A DNA stretch of 64,000 bases from NCBI RefSeq assembly GCF_000233715.2, contig NC_021184.1, positions 4,274,001 through 4,338,000 of the forward strand, written 5' to 3'. Source of the stretch: Desulfoscipio gibsoniae DSM 7213. GTDB lineage: Bacteria > Bacillota > Desulfotomaculia > Desulfotomaculales > Desulfallaceae. Made by a program: the position numbers and the translations under genes. The first letter of the stretch is position 1, and each line of letters starts with the position of its first letter. The notes under the pieces are model-generated. The model was not told where the DNA came from and ran no database searches. It was given only the letters and a program-made list of their open reading frames with translations. Below are positions 1 to 9,185 of the stretch, in pieces.

Positions 1-96
1 TTGTGGCTACACAAGCATTAATCCCCTCCGCAATTAACTAGACTCTATCTTGCTAATGATCAGTCAGTTATATACTATGGGGAAAATGAAGTGAAA

Positions 97-291
97 TCAT
101 GTTTTCGCATCTTTTATTTCCGTTAAGATTTTCTCTATATTACGAACCCTACGTCTAATGTCATTGATAATAGAAAATAAGTATATTAATAACACTATGG
201 GCATGATTAAAAATACGACCAGCAGTATAAAATTTAATATCTGAACTGCAAACGTCATATTTAAACCAAGAGATTCAATCAGGCTGCCCAT
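97..291 (-). CDS. small single-pass membrane protein, unknown function
   Basis: This 64-residue protein has one long hydrophobic stretch at about residues 10-42, followed by a basic tail (DIRRRVRNIEKI) that would lie on the cytoplasmic side and could form a short coiled coil. It lies 28 bp downstream of the sigma-like gene on the same strand and probably ends the ECF sigma operon. I do not recognise the family. Small membrane proteins at the end of sigma/anti-sigma operons are sometimes accessory regulators, but nothing in the sequence shows that here. Confidence 0.55.
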   Translation of the reverse strand: MGSLIESLGLNMTFAVQILNFILLVVFLIMPIVLLIYLFSIINDIRRRVRNIEKILTEIKDAKT

Positions 292-319
292 TTGGCTTCT
301 CTCCCTTCATAATTGAAAC

Positions 320-811
320 TTACTTCGCGATAGGATATTTTTCAGGCGGTCTTCTTTGACTCGGTAGCGGAGCTAATTGTTTTCGTAGCTCCCACCGTCC
401 CGCATTCAGCAGCCGGGTTACAGCTATTTTTTCTATACCGGTCAACTCTGCTATCTCGGTATAATTTAATCCTAATACCTCTCGCAAAACGAGTACTAAC
501 CTTTCTATGGGCGACAGAGTTAATAGTGCTTCTTGAATTTTGTCTGTGCTATTGTCTTTTGCCGGCGGGCTGCTTTTAGCTTTAGGTAAATTTTTGCCCG
601 GGCTGGATGTGGTTTTGTTTCTATATATTAAACACAGGTTTTTCAAGGCTATGTTTATAGATATATTACCATTTAATGCGTTAAAAACGGCTGTTAACAG
701 TTCTTGGGTTTTATTGTGACTACCGGTTAATCTATAACCTGTGTTGTAGAGTAAATTTACTATTTGCTCGGAAGAATTACCCTGCTTAGACATTTCTCCC
801 AGTTTGGGCAT
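320..811 (-). CDS. sigma-70 region 4-like protein with degenerate N-terminus
   Basis: The C-terminal half (about residues 90-150) reads as a sigma region 4 helix-turn-helix: LSPIERLVLVLREVLGLNYTEIAEL followed by a recognition helix. The N-terminal 75 residues keep only a faint resemblance to region 2 and lack the usual aromatic -10-melting segment. At 163 residues it is about the length of an ECF factor. The ATG at 811 follows the purine-rich AAGGGGAAGGGA. It lies downstream of the ECF sigma and anti-sigma genes on the same strand, so it may be a partner or co-sigma of the upstream factor. It could equally be a decaying paralogue. Confidence 0.7.
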   Translation of the reverse strand: MPKLGEMSKQGNSSEQIVNLLYNTGYRLTGSHNKTQELLTAVFNALNGNISINIALKNLCLIYRNKTTSSPGKNLPKAKSSPPAKDNSTDKIQEALLTLSPIERLVLVLREVLGLNYTEIAELTGIEKIAVTRLLNAGRWELRKQLAPLPSQRRPPEKYPIAK

Positions 812-841
812 GGTCCCTTCCCCTTCTCGTTTAAAATTCGG

Positions 842-2314
842 TTAACGTGCGACATCAAGTTCAAAATCAACCTTGGGCATCCTCTCCCCCACACTTCTCA
901 ATTGCAAAGTAACCCGGTCGTTCTCAGGCATGGGGAAAGATATTTTGACATGATTATCATCAAACCATTCCATACGGATATGCTTATGCCAGAATTCTTG
1001 ATCTTTAATATGAAATTCAGGGCGGTAATAATAAGGCGGTTTATCCCCGATCCCTTTAAAACTGAAGTAACAAACCAACTGATTATCCTCTATAACAGCC
1101 TTTTCCAAGCTATAAGTAATAACCCCGTAGTTAAAAACTCCGCTTAATGCTTGTTCCCCCTGGCGGGGACAGTTGAACTCCATTGTTTGTTCATTTTCCG
1201 TGAAGCGGTACAGGTACAGCGGCGGTGAGGTCAGCTTTAATTCCCTGGCCGAGGGGTCTACAGGTTCAAAGTGGAACGAGCCCGTAATCCCACCCGTTAC
1301 GGGGTCGGTTTGGGTGCGGGTTTCATTGAGCTTGATTCTTTTACCGTTGGTTTCGTCAATTAGATCCGCCCAGTGACCGGGTAAGAAGGCACCGTATTCT
1401 TTGATCATCGGTGCCGGCGGAGTGCTGCTACCCCGGCTTTCCATGCTGGTGGGCCCATTGGGTCCCATAACGGTATACATGGGACTGTCCAGCCCAATAC
1501 CCACACCGGCTATGGACGGGTCCTGCGGCCAGCGTACCCGGAAAAAGATAATGCTTTCGGATAGGCCCAGCACTGCCCGGTCCAGGGCCATCTCTACCGG
1601 CTCTATGGTTTTTTTCAGGTTGGGGTAAAACTCCCTGGTGTTTTGGGCCACTAAAGTAGGGTCGACTGGTATTTCAAACTGCGTTTCCCCCGGCATTTCA
1701 CCAGTGCTAAAGGACAGGGTTAATTTCTGGGCATCCAGATTAACCGGCTCCAGATCGTATACAAAATATTTACCCTGTATGCCCCTGCCGCCCCGTGGGT
1801 CATAATGCACACCTTTATCGTCGGCCATGTTGATATAGATATTGCTGTCTCCCTCCAGTTGCGGGTCGATACTATAAAAAACGGTGGTCCGGGCGGAATC
1901 CAGCAATATTTTATCTACTGTGATGGTATAGGGACCTAACTTTTTTGACTGGTTTACCTCTGTAAAGAGATCCATCTGCTTGGCCTGTTGGAATGACGGG
2001 TCCCGCAGAGCCATGTTTCGCCCCGCTTGGTATGAGGCCCAGGCGATGGTAGAAGCGGTAATGATTATACATGCCATAAAAACCGCCGCCACCCGGCGCA
2101 GCCGCCCCCAGGCTTTATCTAAACCGGATAAGGGTGAAGTTTTAGCTGCAGGGGATTTCGCAAAAACAGGCCGGGTGCATTCATCTAGCAGTTTCCGGCA
2201 GGATGCGCATTCTGCCAGGTGGCGTTCCACCATCTCCAATGAAGCCTCGCTGGCCACACCGTCGGCGTACAGAGGCAAAAGATCTTTTATTATTTCGCAT
2301 TCATATTTAGTCAT
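842..2314 (-). CDS. anti-sigma factor, zinc-finger (zf-HC2) N-terminus with DUF4179-type extracytoplasmic part
   Basis: This should bind and hold the upstream ECF sigma at the membrane. The first 45 residues carry the anti-sigma zinc-finger pattern (Cys, then HLAECASCRKLL). A membrane segment (VAAVFMACIIITASTIAW) lies at about residues 75-97. About 390 residues of beta-rich extracytoplasmic domain follow, resembling DUF4179/DUF5643 anti-sigma proteins of Bacillota. I chose the ATG at 2314 because AGAAGG lies 8 nt upstream. It overlaps the sigma stop codon by 8 bp, so translation is probably coupled. The signal sensed by the outer domain cannot be read from the sequence. Confidence 0.85.
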   Translation of the reverse strand: MTKYECEIIKDLLPLYADGVASEASLEMVERHLAECASCRKLLDECTRPVFAKSPAAKTSPLSGLDKAWGRLRRVAAVFMACIIITASTIAWASYQAGRNMALRDPSFQQAKQMDLFTEVNQSKKLGPYTITVDKILLDSARTTVFYSIDPQLEGDSNIYINMADDKGVHYDPRGGRGIQGKYFVYDLEPVNLDAQKLTLSFSTGEMPGETQFEIPVDPTLVAQNTREFYPNLKKTIEPVEMALDRAVLGLSESIIFFRVRWPQDPSIAGVGIGLDSPMYTVMGPNGPTSMESRGSSTPPAPMIKEYGAFLPGHWADLIDETNGKRIKLNETRTQTDPVTGGITGSFHFEPVDPSARELKLTSPPLYLYRFTENEQTMEFNCPRQGEQALSGVFNYGVITYSLEKAVIEDNQLVCYFSFKGIGDKPPYYYRPEFHIKDQEFWHKHIRMEWFDDNHVKISFPMPENDRVTLQLRSVGERMPKVDFELDVAR

Positions 2315-2822
2315 GGTCATCACCTTCTAATTGTTTATATAGTTGGTGAAATTTTTGCCTGGCCCGGAATAGAGTTACCCGAGCTGTTGCCGGGGATTTG
2401 CCCAGTATGTCCCCTATTTCCTCAAAAGATAATCGTTCCTGTTCCCTGAGAATTATCACCGTACGGTAATCCACAGGCAGCTGCTCAAGGGCTAGCCGTA
2501 CCAGCCGCCGGTTTTCTGCTTCTTCCAGATGCCGGGCCGGATCGCCTGCCCTGTTCTCGTCCGGAATATCATGGTTTAGCGGTAAATTGCGCTCCCCGGG
2601 ACGGCCCCGCAGATAGCCGGTGTAAACATAATAGGCTACGCGAAACAGCCAGGTGGACAGGGCGGATTCACCACGAAAGTTTTTTAGGGATACCAATGCC
2701 CGGCAAAAGGTTTCCTGGGTTAATTCATCCGCCAGGTGATAATCTCCGCCCATACGGTATAAGTACCGGAAGATCGATACTTTATAACTTTGATAAAGTT
2801 TTTCTATAGTTGACATGGCCAT
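2307..2822 (-). CDS. RNA polymerase ECF sigma factor (SigW/SigM-like)
   Basis: The protein is 171 residues with both ECF domains. Region 2 (about 10-75) contains the typical ADELTQETFCRALVSL core and ALSTWLFRVAY. Region 4 (about 110-165) contains LPVDYRTVIILREQERLSFEEIGDILGKSPATARVTLFRARQKF (two stretches joined by the usual short turn). AGGAG lies 10 nt before the ATG. It is the first gene of a four-gene minus-strand operon whose second gene is its anti-sigma factor. Such operons are usually autoregulated, but I did not identify an ECF promoter with confidence. Confidence 0.92.
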   Translation of the reverse strand: MAMSTIEKLYQSYKVSIFRYLYRMGGDYHLADELTQETFCRALVSLKNFRGESALSTWLFRVAYYVYTGYLRGRPGERNLPLNHDIPDENRAGDPARHLEEAENRRLVRLALEQLPVDYRTVIILREQERLSFEEIGDILGKSPATARVTLFRARQKFHQLYKQLEGDDHD

Positions 2823-2899
2823 ATCAAAAAACGCTCCTGGTTATTGGTGTCCGAACTTAGGAAAATGTTACAGCAATTATGCAATTTTTTTGCACAAAA

Positions 2900-2932
2900 A
2901 AAAAGATACTTTATTACGTTAAGTATCTTTTT
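2900..2932. terminator. bidirectional terminator-like hairpin
   Basis: AAAAAGATACTT is repeated in inverted orientation across a 9-nt loop. The stem itself begins with A5 and ends with T5, so either strand could terminate. Confidence 0.6.
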
Positions 2933-3110
2933 CCTGATTACCTTTGGTACAACTATCCCATACCAAATCCAACTAAAATTACATTTTATACCTTTGCCCT
3001 GAAACTATCTAATATTTTATGAACTTCAATAAATAAAACAAGTTCCTTTATAATGAACTGGGCCAGGAGCGCTTTTTTTACATTTTTAAGCAATATTCTT
3101 TTTAGCATTT

Positions 3111-3140
3111 AAAAGCAGGGATGGAAATCCCTGCTTTTTT
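3111..3140 (+). terminator. rho-independent terminator-like hairpin
   Basis: The stem AAAAGCAGGGAT/ATCCCTGCTTTT has a 4-nt loop and a run of six T. It reads on the plus strand 130 bp before the next plus-strand gene, with no gene upstream on that strand. Confidence 0.6.
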
Positions 3141-3270
3141 AACTTACGTATGGGGGTGGTAAATATCATACTAATACTTAATTTTGACCACTCACGGATG
3201 ATTTGTGGCGAATTATGATTTCAAGAATACACATACTAAAGATTACAATAAATAAAAGGATGTGCTATAT

Positions 3271-3960
3271 ATGTATAATAAACCTCAAATTAACGTTTTT
3301 TCTCCTCATACAAGGCAGGATAAAATTGATAAAATTGCCGAGTTCTGCAACGATAAAAATTTGGATTGGCGTCATTTACTAGATATAGGTACTTCAAAAT
3401 TATTAAGATCGTTATTAGATGAAAATGATCTGGATGATCATATCAGGTATTCCAAGTGCCGCAATTATGCAGATGAGGCTGTTCATTACTTAAACGATAA
3501 AGTAGGAAATGACAGGCTTCGTTTTCGAGGAATAGCCTACCTGTTAAAGTCAATGTGCGGTACCATGTTTCAAGTAGGTTATAATACCCCCTGTCATATA
3601 GAACCAGAGCTGCAAACTAATTTCTTTACGCCTATAACGTCTTCTATAAGTCTGGAAGCTATTTCACAATGCTGCCAGGAGAACGAGATAACAGCCCTTG
3701 AACTGCTGGACGTCGGGCTTTCTCTTTACGGTGTGGAAGAGGTTATTGCAGATTATTCTCCCCCTCGAGAGATTGCCATGCTTGATGCTGACAGGATCGG
3801 AAGTGGAGCTTTAGCCGGTAAGATGTTAAATGGATATTTAAGATACCTGGGAGCCTCTGTACTGGATAGAGTTATAGTCACGTTATTGATGACAAAAGCC
3901 GCTGCAGTAAACTTATTAGGCGTATGTGGGAAAAAGTGTAGTGGAGATTGTTCTTGCTAG
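3271..3960 (+). CDS. hypothetical protein with Cys-rich C-terminal tail
   Basis: A 229-residue soluble protein of no family I recognise. It seems built of two similar alpha-helical halves: both contain a segment of the form E-F/C-C-x-x-x, then LELLDVG or RHLLDIG, about 130 residues apart, which suggests an internal duplication. The last 12 residues, CGKKCSGDCSC, hold four cysteines and could bind metal. The ATG at 3271 has AAAAGGA at a better distance than the in-frame GTG at 3262. It stands alone, with no operon partners. Confidence 0.6.
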   Translation: MYNKPQINVFSPHTRQDKIDKIAEFCNDKNLDWRHLLDIGTSKLLRSLLDENDLDDHIRYSKCRNYADEAVHYLNDKVGNDRLRFRGIAYLLKSMCGTMFQVGYNTPCHIEPELQTNFFTPITSSISLEAISQCCQENEITALELLDVGLSLYGVEEVIADYSPPREIAMLDADRIGSGALAGKMLNGYLRYLGASVLDRVIVTLLMTKAAAVNLLGVCGKKCSGDCSC

Positions 3961-4310
3961 GGCCATTGATATCAAGGGGAAGATAGCGGTAATACACGCA
4001 TGGTAGTACAATTGGAAATCCCTTATAAGAAAGTAGTTGCTGTCCCTCTATATTACTATTTGTTTTTTTTAAACGGCGCCTGTACGCCTTCGGGCAACCG
4101 GCGCTGAATTTTATTTGTCCTTCAGGAACCTATGAAGTAAGACAAGGGGACGTTTCGTTTGTCCCAATAGACTGAGAGATGTTTATAGTTATTCTTGTTT
4201 AGGGGTGTTCTTTTTTTATGTACAGGAAATAGGTACCAAAGTAAAGACTAAATACCCAAAGCTGGTTTATAATGTGTCTATCAATTGGTTAATAAAAGGA
4301 GGTAGATCAG
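3961..4310. other. intergenic region with hairpins
   Basis: No convincing ORF. It contains a GC-rich hairpin around 4073-4107 (GGCGCC ... GGCGC) and a GGGGAC...GTCCC hairpin at 4147-4165 that resembles the short GGGAC-type repeats near 36.8, 48.6 and 49.3 kb. AAAGGAGGT at about 4295 is the ribosome-binding site of the next gene. Confidence 0.5.
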
Positions 4311-6470
4311 GTGCAAAGGATAGGAATAATTAGTGCATGGGTGCTCAGCATGCTGCTGCTCATCACCACTGTATCGGGCTGCAGCGGCGACTCAGGACAA
4401 GTGGAACAGCATCCTGCCGCAGGAGAGATTGGAACGCCGGTGGCCCTGGCTTCGAGTTTTGCCGTTTATAAAGATGTTCCGGTGGACTTTTCCCCGACAC
4501 TGGAGCCCTATAAGGTGGATCCAGAGCTAGACAATGTAACTAATAAGGAAATGTTTCAACTCTCTCCAGAGGCAAAGCAGCTGCTGGTGGAAAACGGATT
4601 TGTGGTGGTGCCCAACCAATACAACCGGGAGTTTTTTATGCTCTATGAAACCAACCTCTATGAACCGGTGCCCAGCTTTATCACCACTGATTCAATGCTG
4701 CATAATTACCACTTGTTCTTCAGCCACCTGCTGCGGGTTATCGAAAAGGGAAAACTGGCCCCGGAATTAAAAGAGCTTACCGCAGCCATGCTCACCGCAT
4801 CCCAAAAACAGTATGCTGCCCTTAAAGGCAGCGATTGGGAGAACGCCGCCCGGAGGAACATTGGCTTTTTCGCCGTGGCCGAAAAACTTTTAGATCCCCA
4901 AATGCCTGTTCCATATCAGGTAGAGCAGGTTGTGGAAGAGGAACTGCGGCTTATCGAAAACGCTTCAGGTATCCAGAACTCCCCTTTGATGAATATGGGG
5001 CAGGACCTGAAGGGTACGGACACCCTGCAGGAAGATTACTCCCAGTACATTCCTCGGGGCCACTACACTACTGACGAGATGCTGCAGTCATATTTCAAGG
5101 CTATGATGTGGTACGGAAGAATGACTTTCCGGATCAAGAGTGAAGATGAAACCAAATCCGCTGTTTTGATAACTTCGGCCCTTGGTGAAAGCGATTTCGA
5201 GCAAAAATGGGATAAAATATACCAGCCCACCAGCTTTTTTGTAGGCAAAGCCGACGACCTGTCCTACCCGCAGTATCGGGAACTGTTGGACAAAACCTAT
5301 GGCACCGGGATCAGGCTAAAGGACCTGGCCTCCGGTAGCGATCAATGGACAGCCTTTATGGAAGCGGCAGCAGAGCTGGAACCCCCGGTTATAAACTCCA
5401 TTCCCATCTTTGATGAGGAATTACAACCCGATCGCGAAGGTGCAATCAAAGGCTTTCGCTTTATGGGGCAGCGCTTTACCCTTGATGCCGCCGTTTTCCA
5501 GCGGCTGGTTTACCGCAATGTTAAAGAAAATAGCCAGGGCGAGCGCAGGATGCTGCCCAAGGGCCTGGACATCCCTGCAGCCATGGGCTCTGGGGAAGCT
5601 TACTCCATATTGGAGGCTGAGGGGGAAACGGATTATGCGGGCTACCCTGCTAACATGAATAAACTGCAGCAATACATCGCCGGCCTGGATAAAGAAATTT
5701 GGACCCAGAACCTGTACTGGGGCTGGCTTTATACCCTGGAACCCCTGCTGCAGGAAAGAGGAAAAGGTTATCCCTCATTTATGCAAAGCCAGGCCTGGAC
5801 CAGAAAAGATTTGAATAGCTTTTTAGCCAGCTGGACCGAGCTCAAGCACGATACCATCCTTTACGCCAAACAGATTTACGCTGAAATGGGCGGCGGTATG
5901 GCTGGAGTGGATGACCGTGGTTATGTGGAGCCAAACCCGCACCTTTACGCTCGCCTGGCCGCACTGGTGAACATGACGCGGGAGGGTCTAGCATCGCGGG
6001 ATCTTCTTGATCAGACAGATCGGGACAGTCTGGACCGGCTGGAACAGCTGGCCCTCTCTTTAAAGACCATTTCGGAAAAGGAACTTTCCGATATACCCCT
6101 GACTGACGAGGAATTTGAACTGATCCGCTCCTACGGCGGGCAGCTGGAGCATTTCTGGCTGGAGGCACTAAGCGATATAGGGGTGGACCACCGCTCAGCA
6201 ATAGACGAAAACCCTGCAGCACTGGTGGCCGATGTAGCCACCGATCCAGGAGGCCGGGTGCTGCAGGAGGCTACGGGGCACATCTTTGAAATTTATGCTG
6301 TAGTGCCCGTTGATGGTAGCCTGAGAATTGCCCGGGGCGGTGTTTACTCCCACTATGAGTTTTCCTGGCCACTCAGTGACCGCTTAACCGATAAAAAATG
6401 GCATGAGCTGCTGGATTCCGGACAGGCGCCACCCCTGGCCGGGTGGACTAAAACCTTTATCGCCCAGTGA
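4311..6470 (+). CDS. DUF3160 family lipoprotein
   Basis: A 719-residue protein starting at GTG behind a strong AAAGGAGG. The signal peptide ends in a lipobox (VSGC, Cys24), so it should be anchored on the outer face of the membrane. The body matches DUF3160 proteins: YKVDPELDNVTN, then LSPEAKQLLVENGFVVVP, then the TDSMLHNYHLFF segment at about residue 125 that is typical of the family. The biochemical function of the family is unknown to me. Its stop codon overlaps the GTG start of the CapA-like gene by 4 bp, so the two are almost certainly co-translated and may act together at the cell surface. Confidence 0.85.
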   Translation: MQRIGIISAWVLSMLLLITTVSGCSGDSGQVEQHPAAGEIGTPVALASSFAVYKDVPVDFSPTLEPYKVDPELDNVTNKEMFQLSPEAKQLLVENGFVVVPNQYNREFFMLYETNLYEPVPSFITTDSMLHNYHLFFSHLLRVIEKGKLAPELKELTAAMLTASQKQYAALKGSDWENAARRNIGFFAVAEKLLDPQMPVPYQVEQVVEEELRLIENASGIQNSPLMNMGQDLKGTDTLQEDYSQYIPRGHYTTDEMLQSYFKAMMWYGRMTFRIKSEDETKSAVLITSALGESDFEQKWDKIYQPTSFFVGKADDLSYPQYRELLDKTYGTGIRLKDLASGSDQWTAFMEAAAELEPPVINSIPIFDEELQPDREGAIKGFRFMGQRFTLDAAVFQRLVYRNVKENSQGERRMLPKGLDIPAAMGSGEAYSILEAEGETDYAGYPANMNKLQQYIAGLDKEIWTQNLYWGWLYTLEPLLQERGKGYPSFMQSQAWTRKDLNSFLASWTELKHDTILYAKQIYAEMGGGMAGVDDRGYVEPNPHLYARLAALVNMTREGLASRDLLDQTDRDSLDRLEQLALSLKTISEKELSDIPLTDEEFELIRSYGGQLEHFWLEALSDIGVDHRSAIDENPAALVADVATDPGGRVLQEATGHIFEIYAVVPVDGSLRIARGGVYSHYEFSWPLSDRLTDKKWHELLDSGQAPPLAGWTKTFIAQ

Positions 6471-8098
6471 GATTCCCCCAGTTAGTGCCGGTCCTCATGC
6501 TGGCGGTGGGACTGCTGTACTGCTTCGGAGGCTGTACCCCGCAGCAGTACGGCGGCAGCAGGGTTTTCCATGACCTCGCGTCTTTTAAAGAATACCGCAT
6601 GAAACTTCCGGAAAAACATGATTCCCTGTGTCTGGTGGCTGTGGGAGATATCATGCTCTCCCGGTACGTGGCTCAAAAAATAAAAGAACACGACGACCCG
6701 AACTATCCTTTCGCCGGGGTTAAATGGTTCTTGCAAGGCGGGGACGTTGGCTTCGGCAACCTGGAAGGCCCGGTAACCCCGGGGCGGGAAATAAAGATTC
6801 CCGAGATGGTTTTAAGGGCTGACCCCCGTGTGGCTCCGGCCCTTAAAGATGCCGGTTTTGACATCCTGTCGCTGGCCAATAACCATGTGCCCGATTTTGG
6901 TGAACAGGGAATACTGGACACCTTACATTACCTGGACGATGCTGCAATCCTCCATGCCGGTGCCGGTAGAAATAAGCAAGAAGCTTTTGCGCCCCAATAT
7001 ATGGAGGTAAAGGGTGTAAAACTTGCTTTTTTGGCCTTCAATGACCCGGCGGTTGTGCCGGATTCCTACATGGCAGGTGATAGCCCCGGCACCGCTGTCC
7101 TGGAACCTGAAAAGGTAACTGCCACCGTCAAGGAGGCGGCGGATAATGCTGATTTCACGGTGGTTTCCCTTCATGCCGGCACCGAATATGCACCCATGCC
7201 GGATGACACCCAGGTACACTTTGCCCGCCTGGCCATAAACGCCGGGGCTGATCTGGTGTTGGGCAGCCACCCGCACGTGGTACAAAAAATCGAGCAATAC
7301 CGGGGAAAATACATCCTTTATAGCCTGGGCAACTTTATTTTTGACCAGCTATGGTCCCGGGACACTCGGGAGGGTGTTATCGCCAGGATCTATATCAGCG
7401 AAAACAGTGTGGAAAAGATGGAATTCCTGCCGGTATACATCAACGATGATGCACGTCCCGTGGCTTTAAGCAGGCGGGAGGGACAAAAAGTACTGGAAAA
7501 ACTGGGACTGAAACTGGATATAAAAACTTTACCGGCATGGGATAATGAAAAAAAGATTTTCGCAACAACTGAACAATATGTATTCCAGGCCAGCAAGTCC
7601 CCGCTGGAATACAGACTGGTGCAAAGCCAACAGTTCGATATGGACGGCGATGGCATCCTCGAAGAATTTAATCTAAGGAACGGGAGAATAACGGTACGGA
7701 GCTCTTCCCGCATTCTCTGGCAGTCACCGGATGACTGGTGGGTGGACTATTTCTTTTCGGGCGACGCCAACAACGATGGTACGCCGGAGTTTAACCTGCT
7801 GGTTTGGAAAGCAGGAAGTTTCGGTCCCCACAGGCCTTTTTGGGTAAAAGAAGAAGATACCAGCATTAAAAACCACCTCTTTGTCTTCAAGCTGAGAGAA
7901 GGCAGCGTTAAACCGGTGTGGCAGTCGTCCAACCTGGACCGTCCCAATTACCGTGCCGCCCTTATTGACCTTAACGACGATGGTAACAACGAGCTGGTGG
8001 TTACAGAAGGCAGTTATATCGACCCCGCCAGTAGAGAAGTGACCTTATGGAAGTGGAACGGCTGGGGCTTTTCCCGTATTACTTTAGCGGATGAGTGA
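6467..8098 (+). CDS. CapA-family (PGA_cap metallophosphatase-like) lipoprotein with EF-hand-like repeats
   Basis: The signal peptide ends FGGC (Cys23), indicating a surface lipoprotein. Residues about 50-310 form the CapA/PGA_cap fold: VGDIMLSR, GNLEGPVT, SLANNHVPDFG, HAGTEY, LGSHPHVVQ and YSLGNFIFDQ, which supply the usual Asp, Asn and His metal-site residues. The C-terminal third carries FG-GAP/VCBS-like Asp-rich repeats (DMDGDGILEEF, DANNDGTPEF, DLNDDGNNEL) that probably bind calcium. The GTG start overlaps the DUF3160 stop codon. No polyglutamate synthesis genes (capBC) lie nearby, so a capsule role is not supported; a surface polymer or peptidoglycan hydrolase role is equally possible. 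Confidence 0.88.
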   Translation: MRFPQLVPVLMLAVGLLYCFGGCTPQQYGGSRVFHDLASFKEYRMKLPEKHDSLCLVAVGDIMLSRYVAQKIKEHDDPNYPFAGVKWFLQGGDVGFGNLEGPVTPGREIKIPEMVLRADPRVAPALKDAGFDILSLANNHVPDFGEQGILDTLHYLDDAAILHAGAGRNKQEAFAPQYMEVKGVKLAFLAFNDPAVVPDSYMAGDSPGTAVLEPEKVTATVKEAADNADFTVVSLHAGTEYAPMPDDTQVHFARLAINAGADLVLGSHPHVVQKIEQYRGKYILYSLGNFIFDQLWSRDTREGVIARIYISENSVEKMEFLPVYINDDARPVALSRREGQKVLEKLGLKLDIKTLPAWDNEKKIFATTEQYVFQASKSPLEYRLVQSQQFDMDGDGILEEFNLRNGRITVRSSSRILWQSPDDWWVDYFFSGDANNDGTPEFNLLVWKAGSFGPHRPFWVKEEDTSIKNHLFVFKLREGSVKPVWQSSNLDRPNYRAALIDLNDDGNNELVVTEGSYIDPASREVTLWKWNGWGFSRITLADE

Positions 8099-8128
8099 CT
8101 TTGTTTTATCTCCGGGATGCCCAGCCCC

Positions 8129-9016
8129 TCACCGTTTTTTTAAATCATTTATTAAAGATGTCATATCGTCCGGCAGAGGGGCCTCCAGTTGCATGATCTC
8201 CTTTGTGACAGGATGGTTAAATTGCAAACGCCAGCTATGTAAAGCCTGGCGTTGGATCAGGTCTAAACTGCCCCCGTATAAATCGTCCCCCATCAAGGGA
8301 TGGCCTATATGTTTCATATGAACTCTTATTTGGTGGGTACGACCAGTTTCCAACCGCAATTTGACCAGACTGCCGCTGGCGAAACGCTGCATTACGGTAA
8401 AATGAGTGATCGCTTCTTTGCCACGGGGTGTTACTCCAAAGATAAGGGAGTCCTCATAGGGCCTGCCAATCGGTAAATCAATTATTCCCGAATTTGCAGT
8501 TATTGGGCCATGCACCACCGCCAGGTATTTCCTCCGGCATATGCCGTTTTGCATTTGCTCGGCAAGCTGATGACAGATGTAACTGCTCTTGGCGATTAAG
8601 ATGGCTCCGGAGGTATCTTTATCCAACCGGCTGACCGCTCTAAATTTACTATTATGCCCTTGCAGCTGCCAGTGATAAATTACGCCGTTAGCCAGGGTAT
8701 TCAGAACATGATGGGAAAGCGGGTGTACCAGCATATTGCATGGTTTGTTCACTACCAGGATGTGCTCGTCCTCAAAGAGAATATCCAGGGGAATATCCTG
8801 GGGTATCACCGGCTGTTCCTCATCCTGAAAATTTACCCGTATTAAATCGCCTTCTTTTACCAATGTATTTAAACGAACGGTTTGATCGTTCACCATAAGT
8901 CCGGCACAACGTTTAATCCTTCGTATTTCACCACGGGAAAATTTTAGTTGGGTCTTAAGTATCTGTGAAACTTTTCGATTAGCATTATCTTTTACTACCC
9001 TGTATTCGATATACAT
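8129..9016 (-). CDS. RluA/RluD-family pseudouridine synthase with S4 domain
   Basis: It isomerises uridine to pseudouridine in RNA, most likely 23S rRNA. An S4 RNA-binding domain lies at about residues 10-65, and the catalytic domain holds the RLDKDTSG motif with the nucleophilic Asp, then KYLAVVHG and GRTHQIRVHMKHIGHPLMGD. I use the ATG at 9016 (GGGTGAAA upstream) rather than an in-frame TTG 18 nt earlier; this gives 295 residues, normal for the family. It converges with the CapA-like gene. The exact target (RluD, RluC or YjbO type) cannot be told from sequence alone. Confidence 0.9.
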   Translation of the reverse strand: MYIEYRVVKDNANRKVSQILKTQLKFSRGEIRRIKRCAGLMVNDQTVRLNTLVKEGDLIRVNFQDEEQPVIPQDIPLDILFEDEHILVVNKPCNMLVHPLSHHVLNTLANGVIYHWQLQGHNSKFRAVSRLDKDTSGAILIAKSSYICHQLAEQMQNGICRRKYLAVVHGPITANSGIIDLPIGRPYEDSLIFGVTPRGKEAITHFTVMQRFASGSLVKLRLETGRTHQIRVHMKHIGHPLMGDDLYGGSLDLIQRQALHSWRLQFNHPVTKEIMQLEAPLPDDMTSLINDLKKR

Positions 9017-9185
9017 GACTATTTCACCCTTCAATTATACGCATTATTCTTCTTTCCCAATTGGCTTATTCATAAACCCACCTCTAATAAGATGTCTCAT
9101 AATGTTTATGACTGGCTTGCCATTCACCTGTCGAACCCAGATGGTAGGTTTTTATATTTTTCGGACAATCATCTCCAAAAAAATA

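Larger units (their letters stand above)
2823..3270. other. intergenic region with two orphan terminator-like hairpins
   Basis: Divergent spacer between the sigma operon and the gene at 3271. It holds two strong inverted repeats: a 12-bp perfect pair at 2900-2911/2921-2932 with A and T runs on both sides, and a 12-bp pair at 3111-3122/3127-3138 followed by a T run on the plus strand. Neither lies behind an annotated gene, so they may bracket a lost gene or a small RNA. I see no ORF here. Confidence 0.6.
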
